60,119 bases of DNA from Flavobacterium sp. (GCA_018883065.1 VEQT01000009.1:1-60119); one strand, 5' to 3'; shown: positions 43,956 to 53,369, numbered from the stretch's first letter. Notes: generated by a model from the letters alone, not told the origin. Numbers and translations: made by a program.

Positions 43956-46022
43956 ATGAAAATACAAATCAAATCACTAGGGCTTTTGGTGCTTCCAGCA
44001 ATTTTTGGATTGACAGCCGCTCAAGCCCAAGACAAAGCCGCCAAAAAGGCTCCCGGAATTAACCTTTCCTATATGGATTTAACCGTTAAACCCAGCGACA
44101 ACTTCTTTCGTTTTGTGAACGGAACTTGGCTCGATAAAACCGAAATCCCAAAAGACAAAACCCGTTGGGGCAGCTTTGATGAATTGCGTCAAAACACCGA
44201 CAAAGATGTATTGGCCATCTTGGCTGAAGCGACCAAAAGCGGTAAATACAAACCTACTTCCGATCAAGGAAAAGCGATCATCATGTACCAATCTGCATTG
44301 GATACGGTGGCACGCAACAAACAAGGAATTACTCCTTTGAAGCCTTATTTAGCTCAAATTGATGCTGTAAAAAATGTAGCCGATTTGCAAAAATTAATGA
44401 TGCAAACCGAAGCCGAAGGTGGTAGTGTAGGCTTTTTTGGTGTGGGTGTGGGTGCCGACGAAAAAGACAGCAACCGCAACGTAGTAAGCTTAGGGCCTGG
44501 CTCTTTGGGATTGCCTGATCGTGATTATTACGTGTCTGAAGATGCCGATTCAAAAGAAAAACGCGCTAAATATGCCTTGCATGTGGCTAAAATGTTGCAG
44601 TTTTTGGGTGAATCTCCTGCAACTGCTCAAGCCAATGCCGATAAAATTTTAGCTTTAGAAATTCAAATGTCTGTTCCGCGTTTGGACCGTGTTGAGCGTC
44701 GCGACAGCAAATTACAATACAACCCAACGGCCATCTCCGATTTGAATGCGCTTACTCCCGCTATCGATTGGAATACCTATTTAAAAGGAGTTGGATTTGT
44801 TAAAGTAGATACCATTATTGTTACGCAACCCAAATACATGAAAGGCTTGCAAACTTTGTTTACCGAAAATAATGTAGATGCTTGGAAAGCTTACATGCGT
44901 TGGATGCTATTGCGCGGAGCAGCCGGTCAATTGTCGACCGAAATTGAGACCGCCAATTGGGAATTCTACGGAAAAGCGTTGACCGGAGCCATCAAACAAA
45001 GACCGCGCAACGAAAAAGCATTACAGGTAGTAAATGGAACTGTAGGTGAAGCCTTAGGAAAATTATATGTAGACAAAATGTTCCCGGCTGAAGCCAAAGA
45101 CAAAGCCTACAAAATGATCAAAAATGTAATGCGTGCTTATGAAATGCGCATCAACAACCTCACGTGGATGTCGCCCGAGACCAAAACCAAAGCGGTTGAA
45201 AAATTAAACAAATTGACCATCAAAATTGGCTATCCAGACAAATGGGAAGACTATAGCACGTTGGATGTGAAAAGCGCCAAAAATGGAGGGTCTTATTTTG
45301 AAAACTTACGTTCAGTATCTAAATGGGCCTGGGCAAAAGATTTGGACAAATTGGGCAAACCAGTAGACAAAACCGAATGGGGTATGTCACCACAAACGGT
45401 AAATGCGTATTACAATCCTTCGTACAACGAAATTGTATTCCCAGCAGCTATTTTGCAACCGCCTTTCTACGATTACAAAGCCGATGAGGCTGTTAATTAT
45501 GGCGGAATTGGCGCGGTAATTGGCCACGAAATTTCTCACGGTTTTGACGACCAAGGCGCCACTTACAATGCCGATGGTAACCTAATCGATTGGTGGACTG
45601 AAGCTGATTTTAAACAATTTACCGATTTAGGTACGGCTTTGGCTGATCAATATTCGGCATTAGAACCTTTACCTGGAATTCACGTTGATGGTAAATTCAC
45701 CTTGGGTGAAAACATTGGAGATTTAGGTGGAATCAATGCGGCTTATGATGGTTTGCAATTGTACTTGAAAGAAAATGGAAACCCTGGCTTAATTGACGGC
45801 TACACTCCAGAGCAACGTTTGTTTATCTCATGGGCCACCATTTGGAGAAGCAAAATTCGCGATGAAGCCTTGAAAAATCAAGTGAAAACCGATCCGCACT
45901 CGCCAGGTATGTACCGTGCTTATGTGCCATTGTTAAACTTGGATACGTTTCAAAACGCGTTCAACATCAAAGAAGGAGACGGCATGTATGTTTCACCCGA
46001 AAAACGCGTGAAAATCTGGTAA
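43956..46022 (+). CDS. M13 family (neprilysin-like) metallopeptidase
   Basis: Product of 688 aa from the ATG at 43956, which gives a signal peptide (MKIQIKSLGLLVLPAIFGLTAAQAQ). The in-frame ATG at 43914 would lie upstream of the -7 box. The domain order is that of PepO/neprilysin: N-terminal M13_N part, then the zinc site IGHEISHGFDDQG (His524, His528) with ENIGDLGG carrying the third ligand Glu, and MYVSPEKRVKIW at the C-terminus, the usual end. It cleaves small peptides, probably in the periplasm. Single-gene unit. Confidence 0.95.
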   Translation: MKIQIKSLGLLVLPAIFGLTAAQAQDKAAKKAPGINLSYMDLTVKPSDNFFRFVNGTWLDKTEIPKDKTRWGSFDELRQNTDKDVLAILAEATKSGKYKPTSDQGKAIIMYQSALDTVARNKQGITPLKPYLAQIDAVKNVADLQKLMMQTEAEGGSVGFFGVGVGADEKDSNRNVVSLGPGSLGLPDRDYYVSEDADSKEKRAKYALHVAKMLQFLGESPATAQANADKILALEIQMSVPRLDRVERRDSKLQYNPTAISDLNALTPAIDWNTYLKGVGFVKVDTIIVTQPKYMKGLQTLFTENNVDAWKAYMRWMLLRGAAGQLSTEIETANWEFYGKALTGAIKQRPRNEKALQVVNGTVGEALGKLYVDKMFPAEAKDKAYKMIKNVMRAYEMRINNLTWMSPETKTKAVEKLNKLTIKIGYPDKWEDYSTLDVKSAKNGGSYFENLRSVSKWAWAKDLDKLGKPVDKTEWGMSPQTVNAYYNPSYNEIVFPAAILQPPFYDYKADEAVNYGGIGAVIGHEISHGFDDQGATYNADGNLIDWWTEADFKQFTDLGTALADQYSALEPLPGIHVDGKFTLGENIGDLGGINAAYDGLQLYLKENGNPGLIDGYTPEQRLFISWATIWRSKIRDEALKNQVKTDPHSPGMYRAYVPLLNLDTFQNAFNIKEGDGMYVSPEKRVKIW

Positions 46023-46042
46023 TCCAAGATAGTATAGTATTC

Positions 46043-46074
46043 AAAGCCCCAAGCAATCCGTTTGGGGTTTTTTT
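46043..46074. terminator. Bidirectional terminator after the M13 peptidase gene
   Basis: Stem CCCCAA/TTGGGG (46047-46052, 46062-46067), loop of 9, A-rich upstream and seven T downstream. Confidence 0.85.
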
Positions 46075-46864
46075 ATAGCCTTGGTTTTAGAAAGGTATAA
46101 TCGAGTTGGGTAATGAGTTTCTCACTCGAAACCGTTTTACCAACCGAGGGTTTGCTGTAATCAAATTCAGGAAGAGGCAATTGAAGCGCACGGGCTTTTT
46201 CCTGGTAATAATTTACTCGAGAGGGATGATACGGCGCTACGGCATTATACACTTCGTTTTGAAAGGGCAGATGGATGCAGTTGTAGAGGATAGCCAAACA
46301 ATCATCTTGGTGAATTAGGTTTACCGGAGCTTCCGGGTTTTCGAGTTGCGTTCGTCCTGCCAAAAAACGAGCCGGGTGTCGATCTGGGCCAATTAATCCT
46401 CCAAAACGAATTACAGTTGTTTGGCAATAATCCGCCAATAAAAAAAGATTTTCGGCGGCTATCAATTGTGACTCCATGCCAATTGTGTCCAATTCAATGG
46501 CCACTTGATTTTGGTCGGGATAAACCGAGGTGGAACTGATAAACAAGACTTTTTTACAGCCTGAAAGTCTCACATTTTCTAGCAGCAATTGCATTTTGGA
46601 TACAAAATTTTCAGGATTGGCTCCACGCAATTGTGGCGGTATTGCTACAACAAGAACTTCGGCATCGGCCAAAAAACCAGTCCAATCGCCTGATGCAGAC
46701 TGAGCATTCAGCTCCAATAAAAAACCCGCAATACCCGCCTGTGTCAGTTTGGGAATTTTATTTCGTGAGGTAGTAGAGCCTTTCACCTGAAAACCAGCTT
46801 GCACCAATTGTTGTGCCAAAGGGAATCCCAGCCATCCACATCCTAAAAGGGCAATTGTTCTCAT
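46073..46864 (-). CDS. NAD(P)-binding extended-SDR-like oxidoreductase (YeeZ type)
   Basis: Product of 263 aa. The Rossmann motif is at the very start (IALLGCGWLGFPLAQQL). VLVVAIPP and KKVLFISSTSVYP are also visible; the latter is the Ser/Thr-rich strand of epimerase-like proteins. The family members (YeeZ, YlbE types) are NAD(P)-binding but their substrates are unknown. The ATG overlaps the stop of a 64-aa gene upstream as ATGA, so it is the last gene of a small operon. Confidence 0.88.
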   Translation of the reverse strand: MRTIALLGCGWLGFPLAQQLVQAGFQVKGSTTSRNKIPKLTQAGIAGFLLELNAQSASGDWTGFLADAEVLVVAIPPQLRGANPENFVSKMQLLLENVRLSGCKKVLFISSTSVYPDQNQVAIELDTIGMESQLIAAENLFLLADYCQTTVIRFGGLIGPDRHPARFLAGRTQLENPEAPVNLIHQDDCLAILYNCIHLPFQNEVYNAVAPYHPSRVNYYQEKARALQLPLPEFDYSKPSVGKTVSSEKLITQLDYTFLKPRL

Positions 46865-47055
46865 TTTCGAACTGTTTTAAACATAGGAACAACTTGATTG
46901 TTGTCAATTTTTGAATGGTAAAAAGTAAATTTTACTATTTGGGAGTCAAACGCATTGGCATATTTTGCAGCTGTTACCATCGGATTTTGAGTAAAACACA
47001 AGCAGCAATACCCAAAAATAATGCAATGAAACTGCAGCAGTATAATTTTTTTCAT
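46861..47055 (-). CDS. Small hypothetical protein (64 aa), between two ATGA overlaps
   Basis: The frame starts at ATG 47055, which overlaps the upstream gene's TGA as ATGA, and ends at 46861, where its TGA overlaps the ATG of the oxidoreductase gene as ATGA. Two such tight junctions support a real gene. The N-terminus is basic then hydrophobic (MKKIILLQFHCIIFGYCCLCF) like an export signal or a single membrane helix. The remainder (TQNPMVTAAKYANAFDSQ...) shows no known motif. No family is recognised; function unknown. Confidence 0.6.
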   Translation of the reverse strand: MKKIILLQFHCIIFGYCCLCFTQNPMVTAAKYANAFDSQIVKFTFYHSKIDNNQVVPMFKTVRK

Positions 47056-47405
47056 AAATCCCTGTCTTTTTTAACCAACAAAATCAAGTCGTTTTCTAAA
47101 CACAAATACCCTTGAGAGTACAAAAAACAGTACCTATTGCCTGTTTTGGTCTGAAGGACATGTGTAAAGTAGGTGAAATCAAATCCGCGATTTAGCAGTT
47201 TATTTCGTGTTGTTTTGGCTTTTGAGTCCGGATTCAACTCCGATAAAATCCGGTAATTTTTACGCAACACATGATTGATGTTGCGCATTAAATTGGTGTT
47301 GGCTTTATTTAATCGGTTGTTGAAAGCGCTGCGGCAGCCGTCACAGCAAAATTTTTTGTCTTCACGGCCTACAATTTTGTCGTGGCATTCTAAGCAATTT
47401 TTCAT
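47052..47405 (-). CDS. Small zinc-ribbon-like protein (117 aa), unknown function
   Basis: From the ATG at 47405 the protein begins MKNCLECHDKIVGREDKKFCCDGCRSAFNN, with a CxxC...CCxxC arrangement that looks like a zinc ribbon. A basic helical region follows (RLNKANTNLMRNINHVLRKNY), then a beta-rich end. The frame is open up to 47459, but the extension has no Cys ligands and no conserved look. It may bind nucleic acid; that is inference from composition only. First gene of the three-gene unit leading to the oxidoreductase. Confidence 0.75.
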   Translation of the reverse strand: MKNCLECHDKIVGREDKKFCCDGCRSAFNNRLNKANTNLMRNINHVLRKNYRILSELNPDSKAKTTRNKLLNRGFDFTYFTHVLQTKTGNRYCFLYSQGYLCLENDLILLVKKDRDL

Positions 47406-47618
47406 GGCGTATAAATTTAAATTGGCGTATATAATTGGCGCTTGGAAAACACTTCTCAAAGCAAACCAAATGTACTATTTTTTTCAATTACAACCGATTA
47501 CAAACACTTACAGTCGAAAGCAAACGAATACAATACGAATTATTTTCAGAACCAATCGCACATTTGTCTCGTTGAACGTCAACACCAACATTTATAAACT
47601 TTAACTTTTTTAAACGCC

Positions 47619-47945
47619 ATGAGTAATTTACGCAACCGGGTACAACTGATTGGAAACGCAGGCAGTGACCCAGAAATTAAAACATTAGAAAGCGGCAAGA
47701 AATTAGCTGCTTTAACATTAGCAACAAACGAAGTCTATTACAAAGACAACGGAGACAAAGTCGAACAAACCGAATGGCATCGCATTACTGCTTGGGGGAA
47801 AACGGCTGAGATTTTAGAAAAATATGTGACCAAAGGCAAAGAACTTGCTGTAGACGGCAAGTTGACGCACCGATCCTATGAAGACAAGAATGGGGACAAG
47901 AAATTCATCACTGAAATTCAAGTTGGAGAAATTTGTTTGCTGTAA
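47619..47945 (+). CDS. ssb: Single-stranded DNA-binding protein, short form
   Basis: Product of 108 aa, one OB-fold (NRVQLIGNAGSDPEIKTLESGKKLAALTLATNE...DKVEQTEWHRITAWGKTAEI). It ends at EICLL and therefore lacks the Gly/Gln linker and the acidic C-terminal tip (DDDIPF type) with which a main bacterial SSB recruits partner enzymes. It is more likely an accessory paralogue than the main replicative SSB. Single gene, convergent with the metG operon across a hairpin. Confidence 0.92.
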   Translation: MSNLRNRVQLIGNAGSDPEIKTLESGKKLAALTLATNEVYYKDNGDKVEQTEWHRITAWGKTAEILEKYVTKGKELAVDGKLTHRSYEDKNGDKKFITEIQVGEICLL

Positions 47946-47956
47946 TTGTAAAGTAA

Positions 47957-47984
47957 AAGAAGCGGCAGATTTGCCGCTTCTTAC
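47957..47984 (-). terminator. Terminator-like hairpin between ssb and the acetyltransferase gene
   Basis: Perfect 9-bp stem GAAGCGGCA/TGCCGCTTC (47959-47967, 47972-47980) with a 4-nt loop. The T-run is only on the minus strand (CTTTT), so it mainly ends the metG operon. Confidence 0.75.
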
Positions 47985-47991
47985 TACTAAA

Positions 47992-48624
47992 TTACTCTTT
48001 TTCGCTTAATAAGTGTTGCAATCTGTTTACGAAAACACCTACGTCATAGCCGTCAACTAAACCATGGTGGACATGAATTGAGAACGGAATACTGCGTTTA
48101 CCGGTTACATCAACACTCATTTTTCCAAATGATATTTTGGGGCAACTATCCGGTAATGTATAGCTTCGCGCATGGGATATGGATGTAAATGATATCCAAG
48201 GAAGCGATGAAAAATGGATCACATTCGGAGAAAAATCACGCGTAAATAAGCCCGATGTTTGTTGAACTCGAGCAATTTCAGCAGCTGCATTTTGATTAAA
48301 AACGAAAAGGTTCTCATCGTATTTGATTTCAGAAAAACCAAAAGTTTTGTCAGCGCGTAATACCGTGGCAGAGCCGTTAATTACTGAAAAATCGACAACT
48401 TCATTATCTTCTATTCGAAGGCGTAAAGCTTGGTTTTCATTTATGGCCACTAAGGTTTTATGTAAATAATAAGTTGAAAATGGAACCCCAATTGATTTGG
48501 ATTTTTGATATGCATTTTCACAGTCTAATTGTATTGTTAAACCAAAAAAAGGTTCCTCAAAAGTGCTGAAAAAGGCAAAATGTTCTTTCCGATTCCAGGT
48601 AGTTAAATCAATTTTTTGTTTCAT
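47992..48624 (-). CDS. Chloramphenicol acetyltransferase-family protein (CatA-like)
   Basis: Product of 210 aa with the CAT fold. The catalytic motif HHxxxDG is present as HHGLVDG (His186, Asp191). The N-terminal WNRKEHFAFFSTFEEPFFGLT region is the conserved start of the family, and LPWISFTSISHA forms the substrate-facing strand. It would transfer an acetyl group from acetyl-CoA, as trimeric CAT does. Location inside a housekeeping operon (3 bp after the HAD gene, downstream of metG) and similarity in composition to its neighbours speak for a native chromosomal gene. Real chloramphenicol resistance cannot be claimed. Confidence 0.88.
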   Translation of the reverse strand: MKQKIDLTTWNRKEHFAFFSTFEEPFFGLTIQLDCENAYQKSKSIGVPFSTYYLHKTLVAINENQALRLRIEDNEVVDFSVINGSATVLRADKTFGFSEIKYDENLFVFNQNAAAEIARVQQTSGLFTRDFSPNVIHFSSLPWISFTSISHARSYTLPDSCPKISFGKMSVDVTGKRSIPFSIHVHHGLVDGYDVGVFVNRLQHLLSEKE

Positions 48625-48627
48625 CGG

Positions 48628-49314
48628 TTATGGAATAAAAGTCAATACGTCGGAAAGTTCCTGAATTGCAGTAAAATTGGGATGAATTACTTGATGAGAA
48701 ATCTTTTCATGTTCCCAAGTCACGTGAAAAGGAACATGAACACCAAAACTGCCCATTTCTAAAACAGGTATTACATCCGATTTAAGTGAATTGCCAATCA
48801 TCATAAAGTGTTCCGGAGCGACTTCTAATCGCTGCAATAATTTTTGGTAGTTGAGCACTTGTTTGTCGGCCATTACTTCAATGTGATGAAAATAATGTCC
48901 AAGTCCAGAATCGTGTAGTTTGCGCTGTTGGTCTTTTAAATCGCCTTTGGTGGCTACAATTAATTTATATCTTCCGTGTAAGGATTGTAACGTGTGTTCT
49001 ACGCCATTTATGAGTTCAATGGGGTGCTGTAACATTTCTTTACCCAAGTCAATAATTTTAGAAACCGTTGAAACTGGTATCGTGTAATTTGAAACCAAAT
49101 AGGCCGTTTCTATCATGGACAAGACAAATCCTTTAATGCCATACCCGTATCGATCCAGGTTTTGTGTTTCCATACGAAACAACTCTTTTTGCAGTTCATG
49201 TTGGGGTAAATAGTCCGCGAGCAAATCACAAAAGGCTTTTTCAGATTCTTGAAAATAGGGTTCTGTAACAAACAAGGTGTCGTCGGCATCAAATGCAATA
49301 ACTTTTAAATTCAT
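48628..49314 (-). CDS. HAD-family hydrolase
   Basis: Product of 228 aa from ATG 49314; the open frame to 49389 lies inside the upstream gene and lacks family features. Motif I is FDADDTLF (nucleophile Asp9, general acid Asp11), motif II is in KLIVATKGDL (Thr), and motif III/IV is in MIGNSLKSDVIPVLEMG (Asp). The cap is helical, type C1. It is probably a small-molecule phosphatase, substrate unknown. It starts 2 bp after the DUF membrane gene and is cotranscribed with metG. Confidence 0.92.
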   Translation of the reverse strand: MNLKVIAFDADDTLFVTEPYFQESEKAFCDLLADYLPQHELQKELFRMETQNLDRYGYGIKGFVLSMIETAYLVSNYTIPVSTVSKIIDLGKEMLQHPIELINGVEHTLQSLHGRYKLIVATKGDLKDQQRKLHDSGLGHYFHHIEVMADKQVLNYQKLLQRLEVAPEHFMMIGNSLKSDVIPVLEMGSFGVHVPFHVTWEHEKISHQVIHPNFTAIQELSDVLTFIP

Positions 49315-49316
49315 GG

Positions 49317-49811
49317 TTATTGTATTGAAAAATAAATGAGAGCAATACAGGCGGAAAAGATGTGAATCCAAGAAATCCCTAACACACAAAGTGTAAGTCT
49401 AGATTTAGGCAAATTTTCGGTTGCAAAAAAGTCAAAAACAAAAGTTGAAGTGGATTTGTTTAGCCATGAATTTAAGTCAATAAGCCCTTCTAAATAGCCA
49501 AAAATAAAAGTAGCCGTAAGCAAAAATCCTTTCACGTCAAACAAATTCTTATGCATGGAAAAAGCGATAAAAATAACAAACCACACTTTAATTAAAATGC
49601 GAAAAATGATCTTAACTATATCAAATAATCTAGGACGAAGGATATAATTCATGAAGATAAAAAACAGCAATACACTAGTGAAAATGGTATGAATTTCCCA
49701 TAATATAGGTTCAAGATTGGCGTTGTTCCAAAAGAAAAGTTGCCAAATCGACATGGCCAAAACATAGGTGAGAAAAGCAGCAACCGGTAAATTTTGGAAA
49801 ATTCTTTTCAT
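49317..49811 (-). CDS. Four-helix membrane protein of unknown function
   Basis: Product of 164 aa with four hydrophobic segments at about 8-28, 40-60, 72-92 and 140-163. Its ATG overlaps the metG stop as TAATG, so it is translated from the metG mRNA. No motif or family was recognised. Similar small membrane proteins of this kind occur beside metG in related genomes as far as I recall, but a role is not known. Confidence 0.75.
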   Translation of the reverse strand: MKRIFQNLPVAAFLTYVLAMSIWQLFFWNNANLEPILWEIHTIFTSVLLFFIFMNYILRPRLFDIVKIIFRILIKVWFVIFIAFSMHKNLFDVKGFLLTATFIFGYLEGLIDLNSWLNKSTSTFVFDFFATENLPKSRLTLCVLGISWIHIFSACIALIYFSIQ

Positions 49812-51865
49812 TAACTAATTGTTTCCCCATTAGGTGCCTCAGTAGCGGGTTGTACAAAAACCAATTTGCCTTCTGCATTCGTTGTCATTAGAATCATGCC
49901 TTGGCTTTCAACGCCGCGAAGATTTCTAGGAGCCAAATTGACTAAAACGGTTACTTTTTGGCCTACTACATCTTCAGGTGAAAAATGCTCGGCAATACCC
50001 GAAACAATTGTACGTTGGTCTAAACCTGTGTCAACGGTTAAAACCAATAGCTTGTTGGCTTTGGGCATTTTCTCGGCTGTCAAAACAGTTCCAACACGCA
50101 GATCCATTTTGGTAAAATCGTCAAATTGTATGTGATCTTTTTGGGGAGTAATTGTTTTGTTTTCAGCGGCATTAGACACTTTACTGGTTTCTAGTTTGTC
50201 CATTTGCTTTTGGATGGTGGCGTCTTCAATTTGTTCAAACAAAATTTGAGCAGCGCCAATGATGTGACCCGCAGGAAGTAATACTTCCTCCTTGCTTACT
50301 GCATTCCAATCAGGGCTTTTTAATTGTAATATGTGGCCTAATTTTTGGGATGTAAAAGGCAAAAAAGGCTCACACAACACCTGTAAAGCTGCCGCAATTT
50401 GAAGCGCAACATACATTTGGGTTTGCACGCGTTCGGGATTGGTTTTAATGACTTTCCAAGGTTCCTCGTCGGCGAGGTATTTGTTACCTAAACGAGCTAC
50501 TTGCATCATTTCGCCTTGGGCTTCTCTGAAGCGATAACGTTCAATAGAGCTCGAGATCACAGCCGGGTATGCGCGCAATTCCGAAAGAACTTGTAGATCA
50601 ATTTCTGAAAATTCAGCAGGAGAAGGAACTACACCCGCGTAGTATTTTTGGGTAAGTACAACCACCCTATTTATGAAGTTGCCAAAAATAGCAGCCAATT
50701 CGTTGTTGTTTCGCGCTTGAAAATCTTTCCAAGTAAAGTCGTTGTCTTTGGTTTCGGGTGCGTTGGCGGTTAAAGCATAGCGCAACACATCTTGTTGATT
50801 GGGAAAGTCTTGAAGGTATTCATGCAACCATACCGCCCAGTTTTTGGAGGTAGACAATTTGTTTCCTTCCAAATTCAGGAACTCATTGGCAGGAACGTTA
50901 TCGGGCAAAATAAAACTGCCTTCGGCTTTTAGCATGGCTGGAAAAATAATGCAATGAAAAACGATATTGTCTTTGCCAATAAAGTGCACCAATTTGGTGT
51001 CGTCTGATTTCCAATAAGGCTCCCAGTCTTTGCCTTCGCGTGCGGCCCACTCTTTGGTAGCTGAGATATAGCCAATGGGTGCATCAAACCATACATACAA
51101 TTTTTTTCCTTGAGCGCCTTCAACGGGAACGTCAATTCCCCAGTCTAAATCACGGGTTACCGCTCGGGGTTTCAAGCCGTCGTCGATCCAGGATTTCACT
51201 TGGCCCAACACATTGGTTTTCCAATCTTTTTGATGTCCGACTAGAATCCAGTCTTTCAAAAAAGTTTCGTAACGGTCCAAGGGCAAAAACCAATGTTTAG
51301 TTGATTTTAAGATTGGGGTTTCCCCGGTGATGGTGGATTTTGGATTAATTAAATCCGTCGCATTAAGTGTAGAACCACATTTTTCGCATTGATCGCCGTA
51401 GGCTTCTTCGTTGCTGCATTTTGGACAAGTCCCGGTAACAAATCGATCGGCCAAAAATTGATCGGCTTTGGCATCGTACAATTGCTCGGTTACTTCTTCG
51501 ATAAAGTCGCCCTGATCATATAATTTTTTGAAGAAAGCCGAGGCCGTTTCGTGGTGTATTGGAGCAGAGGTTCGGGAATAATTGTCAAATGAAATGCCAA
51601 AATCAAGAAAGGATTGACGAATGATACCGTCGTATTTGTCAATCACTTCTTGTGGGCTAATCCCCTCTTTTTTGGCTTTCATGGAAATCGCAACCCCATG
51701 TTCGTCACTGCCACAAATAAAAGCAACATCTTGGTGTTGTAAACGCTGATAACGCGCATAAATATCTGACGGAACATATACGCCGGCCAAATGCCCAATG
51801 TGTATTGGTCCATTCGTATAAGGCAAAGCGGCGGTAATTGTATAACGTTTTGGATGTGCTAACAT
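49811..51865 (-). CDS. metG: Methionyl-tRNA synthetase
   Basis: Product of 684 aa from ATG 51865 ([20 protein letters not shown]); the longer open frame to 51886 would add seven residues. HIGH motif is [14 protein letters not shown] motif is [10 protein letters not shown] zinc knuckle ([18 protein letters not shown]) lies in the connective peptide. A C-terminal tRNA-binding domain (about 580-684, [12 protein letters not shown]) dimerises the enzyme. Charges both initiator and elongator tRNA-Met. Head of a four-gene operon with the membrane, HAD and acetyltransferase genes. Confidence 0.97.
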   Translation of the reverse strand: MLAHPKRYTITAALPYTNGPIHIGHLAGVYVPSDIYARYQRLQHQDVAFICGSDEHGVAISMKAKKEGISPQEVIDKYDGIIRQSFLDFGISFDNYSRTSAPIHHETASAFFKKLYDQGDFIEEVTEQLYDAKADQFLADRFVTGTCPKCSNEEAYGDQCEKCGSTLNATDLINPKSTITGETPILKSTKHWFLPLDRYETFLKDWILVGHQKDWKTNVLGQVKSWIDDGLKPRAVTRDLDWGIDVPVEGAQGKKLYVWFDAPIGYISATKEWAAREGKDWEPYWKSDDTKLVHFIGKDNIVFHCIIFPAMLKAEGSFILPDNVPANEFLNLEGNKLSTSKNWAVWLHEYLQDFPNQQDVLRYALTANAPETKDNDFTWKDFQARNNNELAAIFGNFINRVVVLTQKYYAGVVPSPAEFSEIDLQVLSELRAYPAVISSSIERYRFREAQGEMMQVARLGNKYLADEEPWKVIKTNPERVQTQMYVALQIAAALQVLCEPFLPFTSQKLGHILQLKSPDWNAVSKEEVLLPAGHIIGAAQILFEQIEDATIQKQMDKLETSKVSNAAENKTITPQKDHIQFDDFTKMDLRVGTVLTAEKMPKANKLLVLTVDTGLDQRTIVSGIAEHFSPEDVVGQKVTVLVNLAPRNLRGVESQGMILMTTNAEGKLVFVQPATEAPNGETIS

Positions 51866-51901
51866 AGGAATTAGATTAAAATGCAAAATTTAAATGCCCC
51901 G

Positions 51902-51909
51902 CAAAAATA
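51902..51909 (-). promoter_or_regulatory. -7 box of the metG operon
   Basis: TATTTTTG on the minus strand, an exact match; start codon 36 bp downstream. No good -33 element in range. Confidence 0.4.
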
Positions 51910-52005
51910 AGCAATACAATTGATAGTGTAGAACGATTCACGACGAAAATCAGCGGTTGAATTAGTTGGTTTTCCTTGCTTTAGAGTACAAGAAGTTGGT
52001 TTTTA

Positions 52006-52013
52006 TATCTTTG
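52006..52013 (+). promoter_or_regulatory. -7 box of the LD-carboxypeptidase gene
   Basis: TATCTTTG, an exact match, 16 bp upstream of the ATG at 52030. No -33 TTG at the usual distance. Confidence 0.45.
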
Positions 52014-52029
52014 TGTCAAACAAGAAATC

Positions 52030-52926
52030 ATGATTTACCCCCACGCCTTGCAACAAGGAGATACGGTAGCCATTGTAGCTACTGCCCGCAAAAATATTTT
52101 GCCCAATTTACAACCCGCCATTGACCTGCTTAATTCCTGGGGGCTTGAAGTGCTCATTGGCCAAACCATTGGATTAGACAACCACCAATTGGCAGGCACC
52201 GATGAACAGCGCGCTGCCGATTTGCAAATGCAATTGGAAAACCCAAAAGTAAAAGCAATCTGGTGTGTACGAGGTGGTTACGGAACCGTGCGTATGATTG
52301 ATTTGGTTGATTTTAGTGTGTTGGCCAAGCAGCCAAAGTGGATCATCGGGTTTAGCGATGTAACCGTATTGCATGCTCAGTTGCATCAATTGGGATTTGC
52401 CTCCATTCATGGATTAATGCCTGTAAACGTTGAAAAAGCTAGTGCTGAAGCGCTCGAATCTTTGCGCAAATGTCTATTCAATGAACCGCTACATTATGAA
52501 TTGCCTTACCAATCAGAGAATCAATTGGGTAAAGCATCAGGAGAATTGATTGGTGGCAATTTATCTATTTTATATAGCCTCATGGGGTCCACTTCTCAAC
52601 TTGATGCCAAGGGGAAAGTATTATTTATTGAAGATCTAGACGAATACTTGTACCACCTAGACAGAATGTGTATGGGCTTGAAACGAAGTGGCCTTTTTTC
52701 CCAACTCAATGGTGTAGTGGTGGGCACATTCAGCCAAATGCACGACAACGAAATTCCTTGGGGAAAATCAGCCTATGAAATCTTGGCCGAACATTTGAGT
52801 CCATTGAATATTCCTATTGCCTTTCATTTTCCAGCTGGACACATCGCGGATAATCGCGCGTTGCCGTTTGGAAAAATGGCGCATTTACAGGTGAGTGTTT
52901 CCGGAACAACATTAGCTATTGACTAA
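52030..52926 (+). CDS. LD-carboxypeptidase (peptidase S66, LdcA/MccF-like)
   Basis: Product of 298 aa. The S66 nucleophile Ser109 sits in IIGFSDVTVLHAQ, and the family core CVRGGYGTVRMIDLVDF precedes it. The remaining catalytic Glu/His are in FIEDLDEYLYHLDRM and FHFPAGHIADN. The enzyme removes the terminal D-Ala from murein tetrapeptides in the cytoplasm during peptidoglycan recycling. Its stop overlaps the yraN start as TAATG. Confidence 0.92.
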   Translation: MIYPHALQQGDTVAIVATARKNILPNLQPAIDLLNSWGLEVLIGQTIGLDNHQLAGTDEQRAADLQMQLENPKVKAIWCVRGGYGTVRMIDLVDFSVLAKQPKWIIGFSDVTVLHAQLHQLGFASIHGLMPVNVEKASAEALESLRKCLFNEPLHYELPYQSENQLGKASGELIGGNLSILYSLMGSTSQLDAKGKVLFIEDLDEYLYHLDRMCMGLKRSGLFSQLNGVVVGTFSQMHDNEIPWGKSAYEILAEHLSPLNIPIAFHFPAGHIADNRALPFGKMAHLQVSVSGTTLAID

Positions 52927-53300
52927 TGGCCACACACAACGAACTAGGCAAATTGGGTGAAGAATTGGCTGTAGAATTACTGCTCCAAAAAGGCTATTTG
53001 ATTTTGCACACCAACTGGACATTTCAAAAAGCCGAGGTGGATATCTTAGCACAAAAAGAAAATACCTTAGCAGTCATTGAAGTAAAAACTAGAACTTCCG
53101 CCCACTTTGGAGATCCGCAAGATTTTGTCACACCCAAAAAAATTCAGCTGTTGGTCAAAGCCGTTTCGGCCTATGTGGAACAACAAAACCTTGATCTAGA
53201 GGTGCGCTTTGACATCATTGCTATCACACTTCCCAAATCTAGTAATGCAAGCGAAAAACCTAGTTTAGAACACCTTGAAAATGCTTTTTATCACTTTTGA
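52926..53300 (+). CDS. YraN family protein (UPF0102, endonuclease-like fold)
   Basis: Product of 124 aa. The family pattern LGKLGEELAVELLLQKGYLI leads into a restriction-endonuclease-like core, with EVDILAQKE and AVIEVKTRT giving the D...ExK-type acidic/lysine set. Function unsettled; a nuclease or DNA-repair/uptake role is inferred from the fold. Translationally coupled to the LD-carboxypeptidase gene (TAATG). Confidence 0.92.
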   Translation: MATHNELGKLGEELAVELLLQKGYLILHTNWTFQKAEVDILAQKENTLAVIEVKTRTSAHFGDPQDFVTPKKIQLLVKAVSAYVEQQNLDLEVRFDIIAITLPKSSNASEKPSLEHLENAFYHF

Positions 53301-53308
53301 GCTTTTTA

Positions 53309-53344
53309 TTGAACACCTAAATGTGCTTATAATTCCTATATTTG
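53309..53344 (+). promoter_or_regulatory. Promoter of the exported metalloprotease gene
   Basis: Exact -7 box TATATTTG (53337-53344). The nearest TTG (53309-53311) is 25 bp upstream, slightly outside the usual spacing. Confidence 0.45.
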
Positions 53345-53369
53345 AACCCATTACTCAACCTCATCCACT

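Noticed and set aside
47992..48624. Acquired chloramphenicol resistance gene
   Set aside because: No mobile-element flank; it is embedded in the metG operon with neighbour-like composition, so acquisition is not supported.
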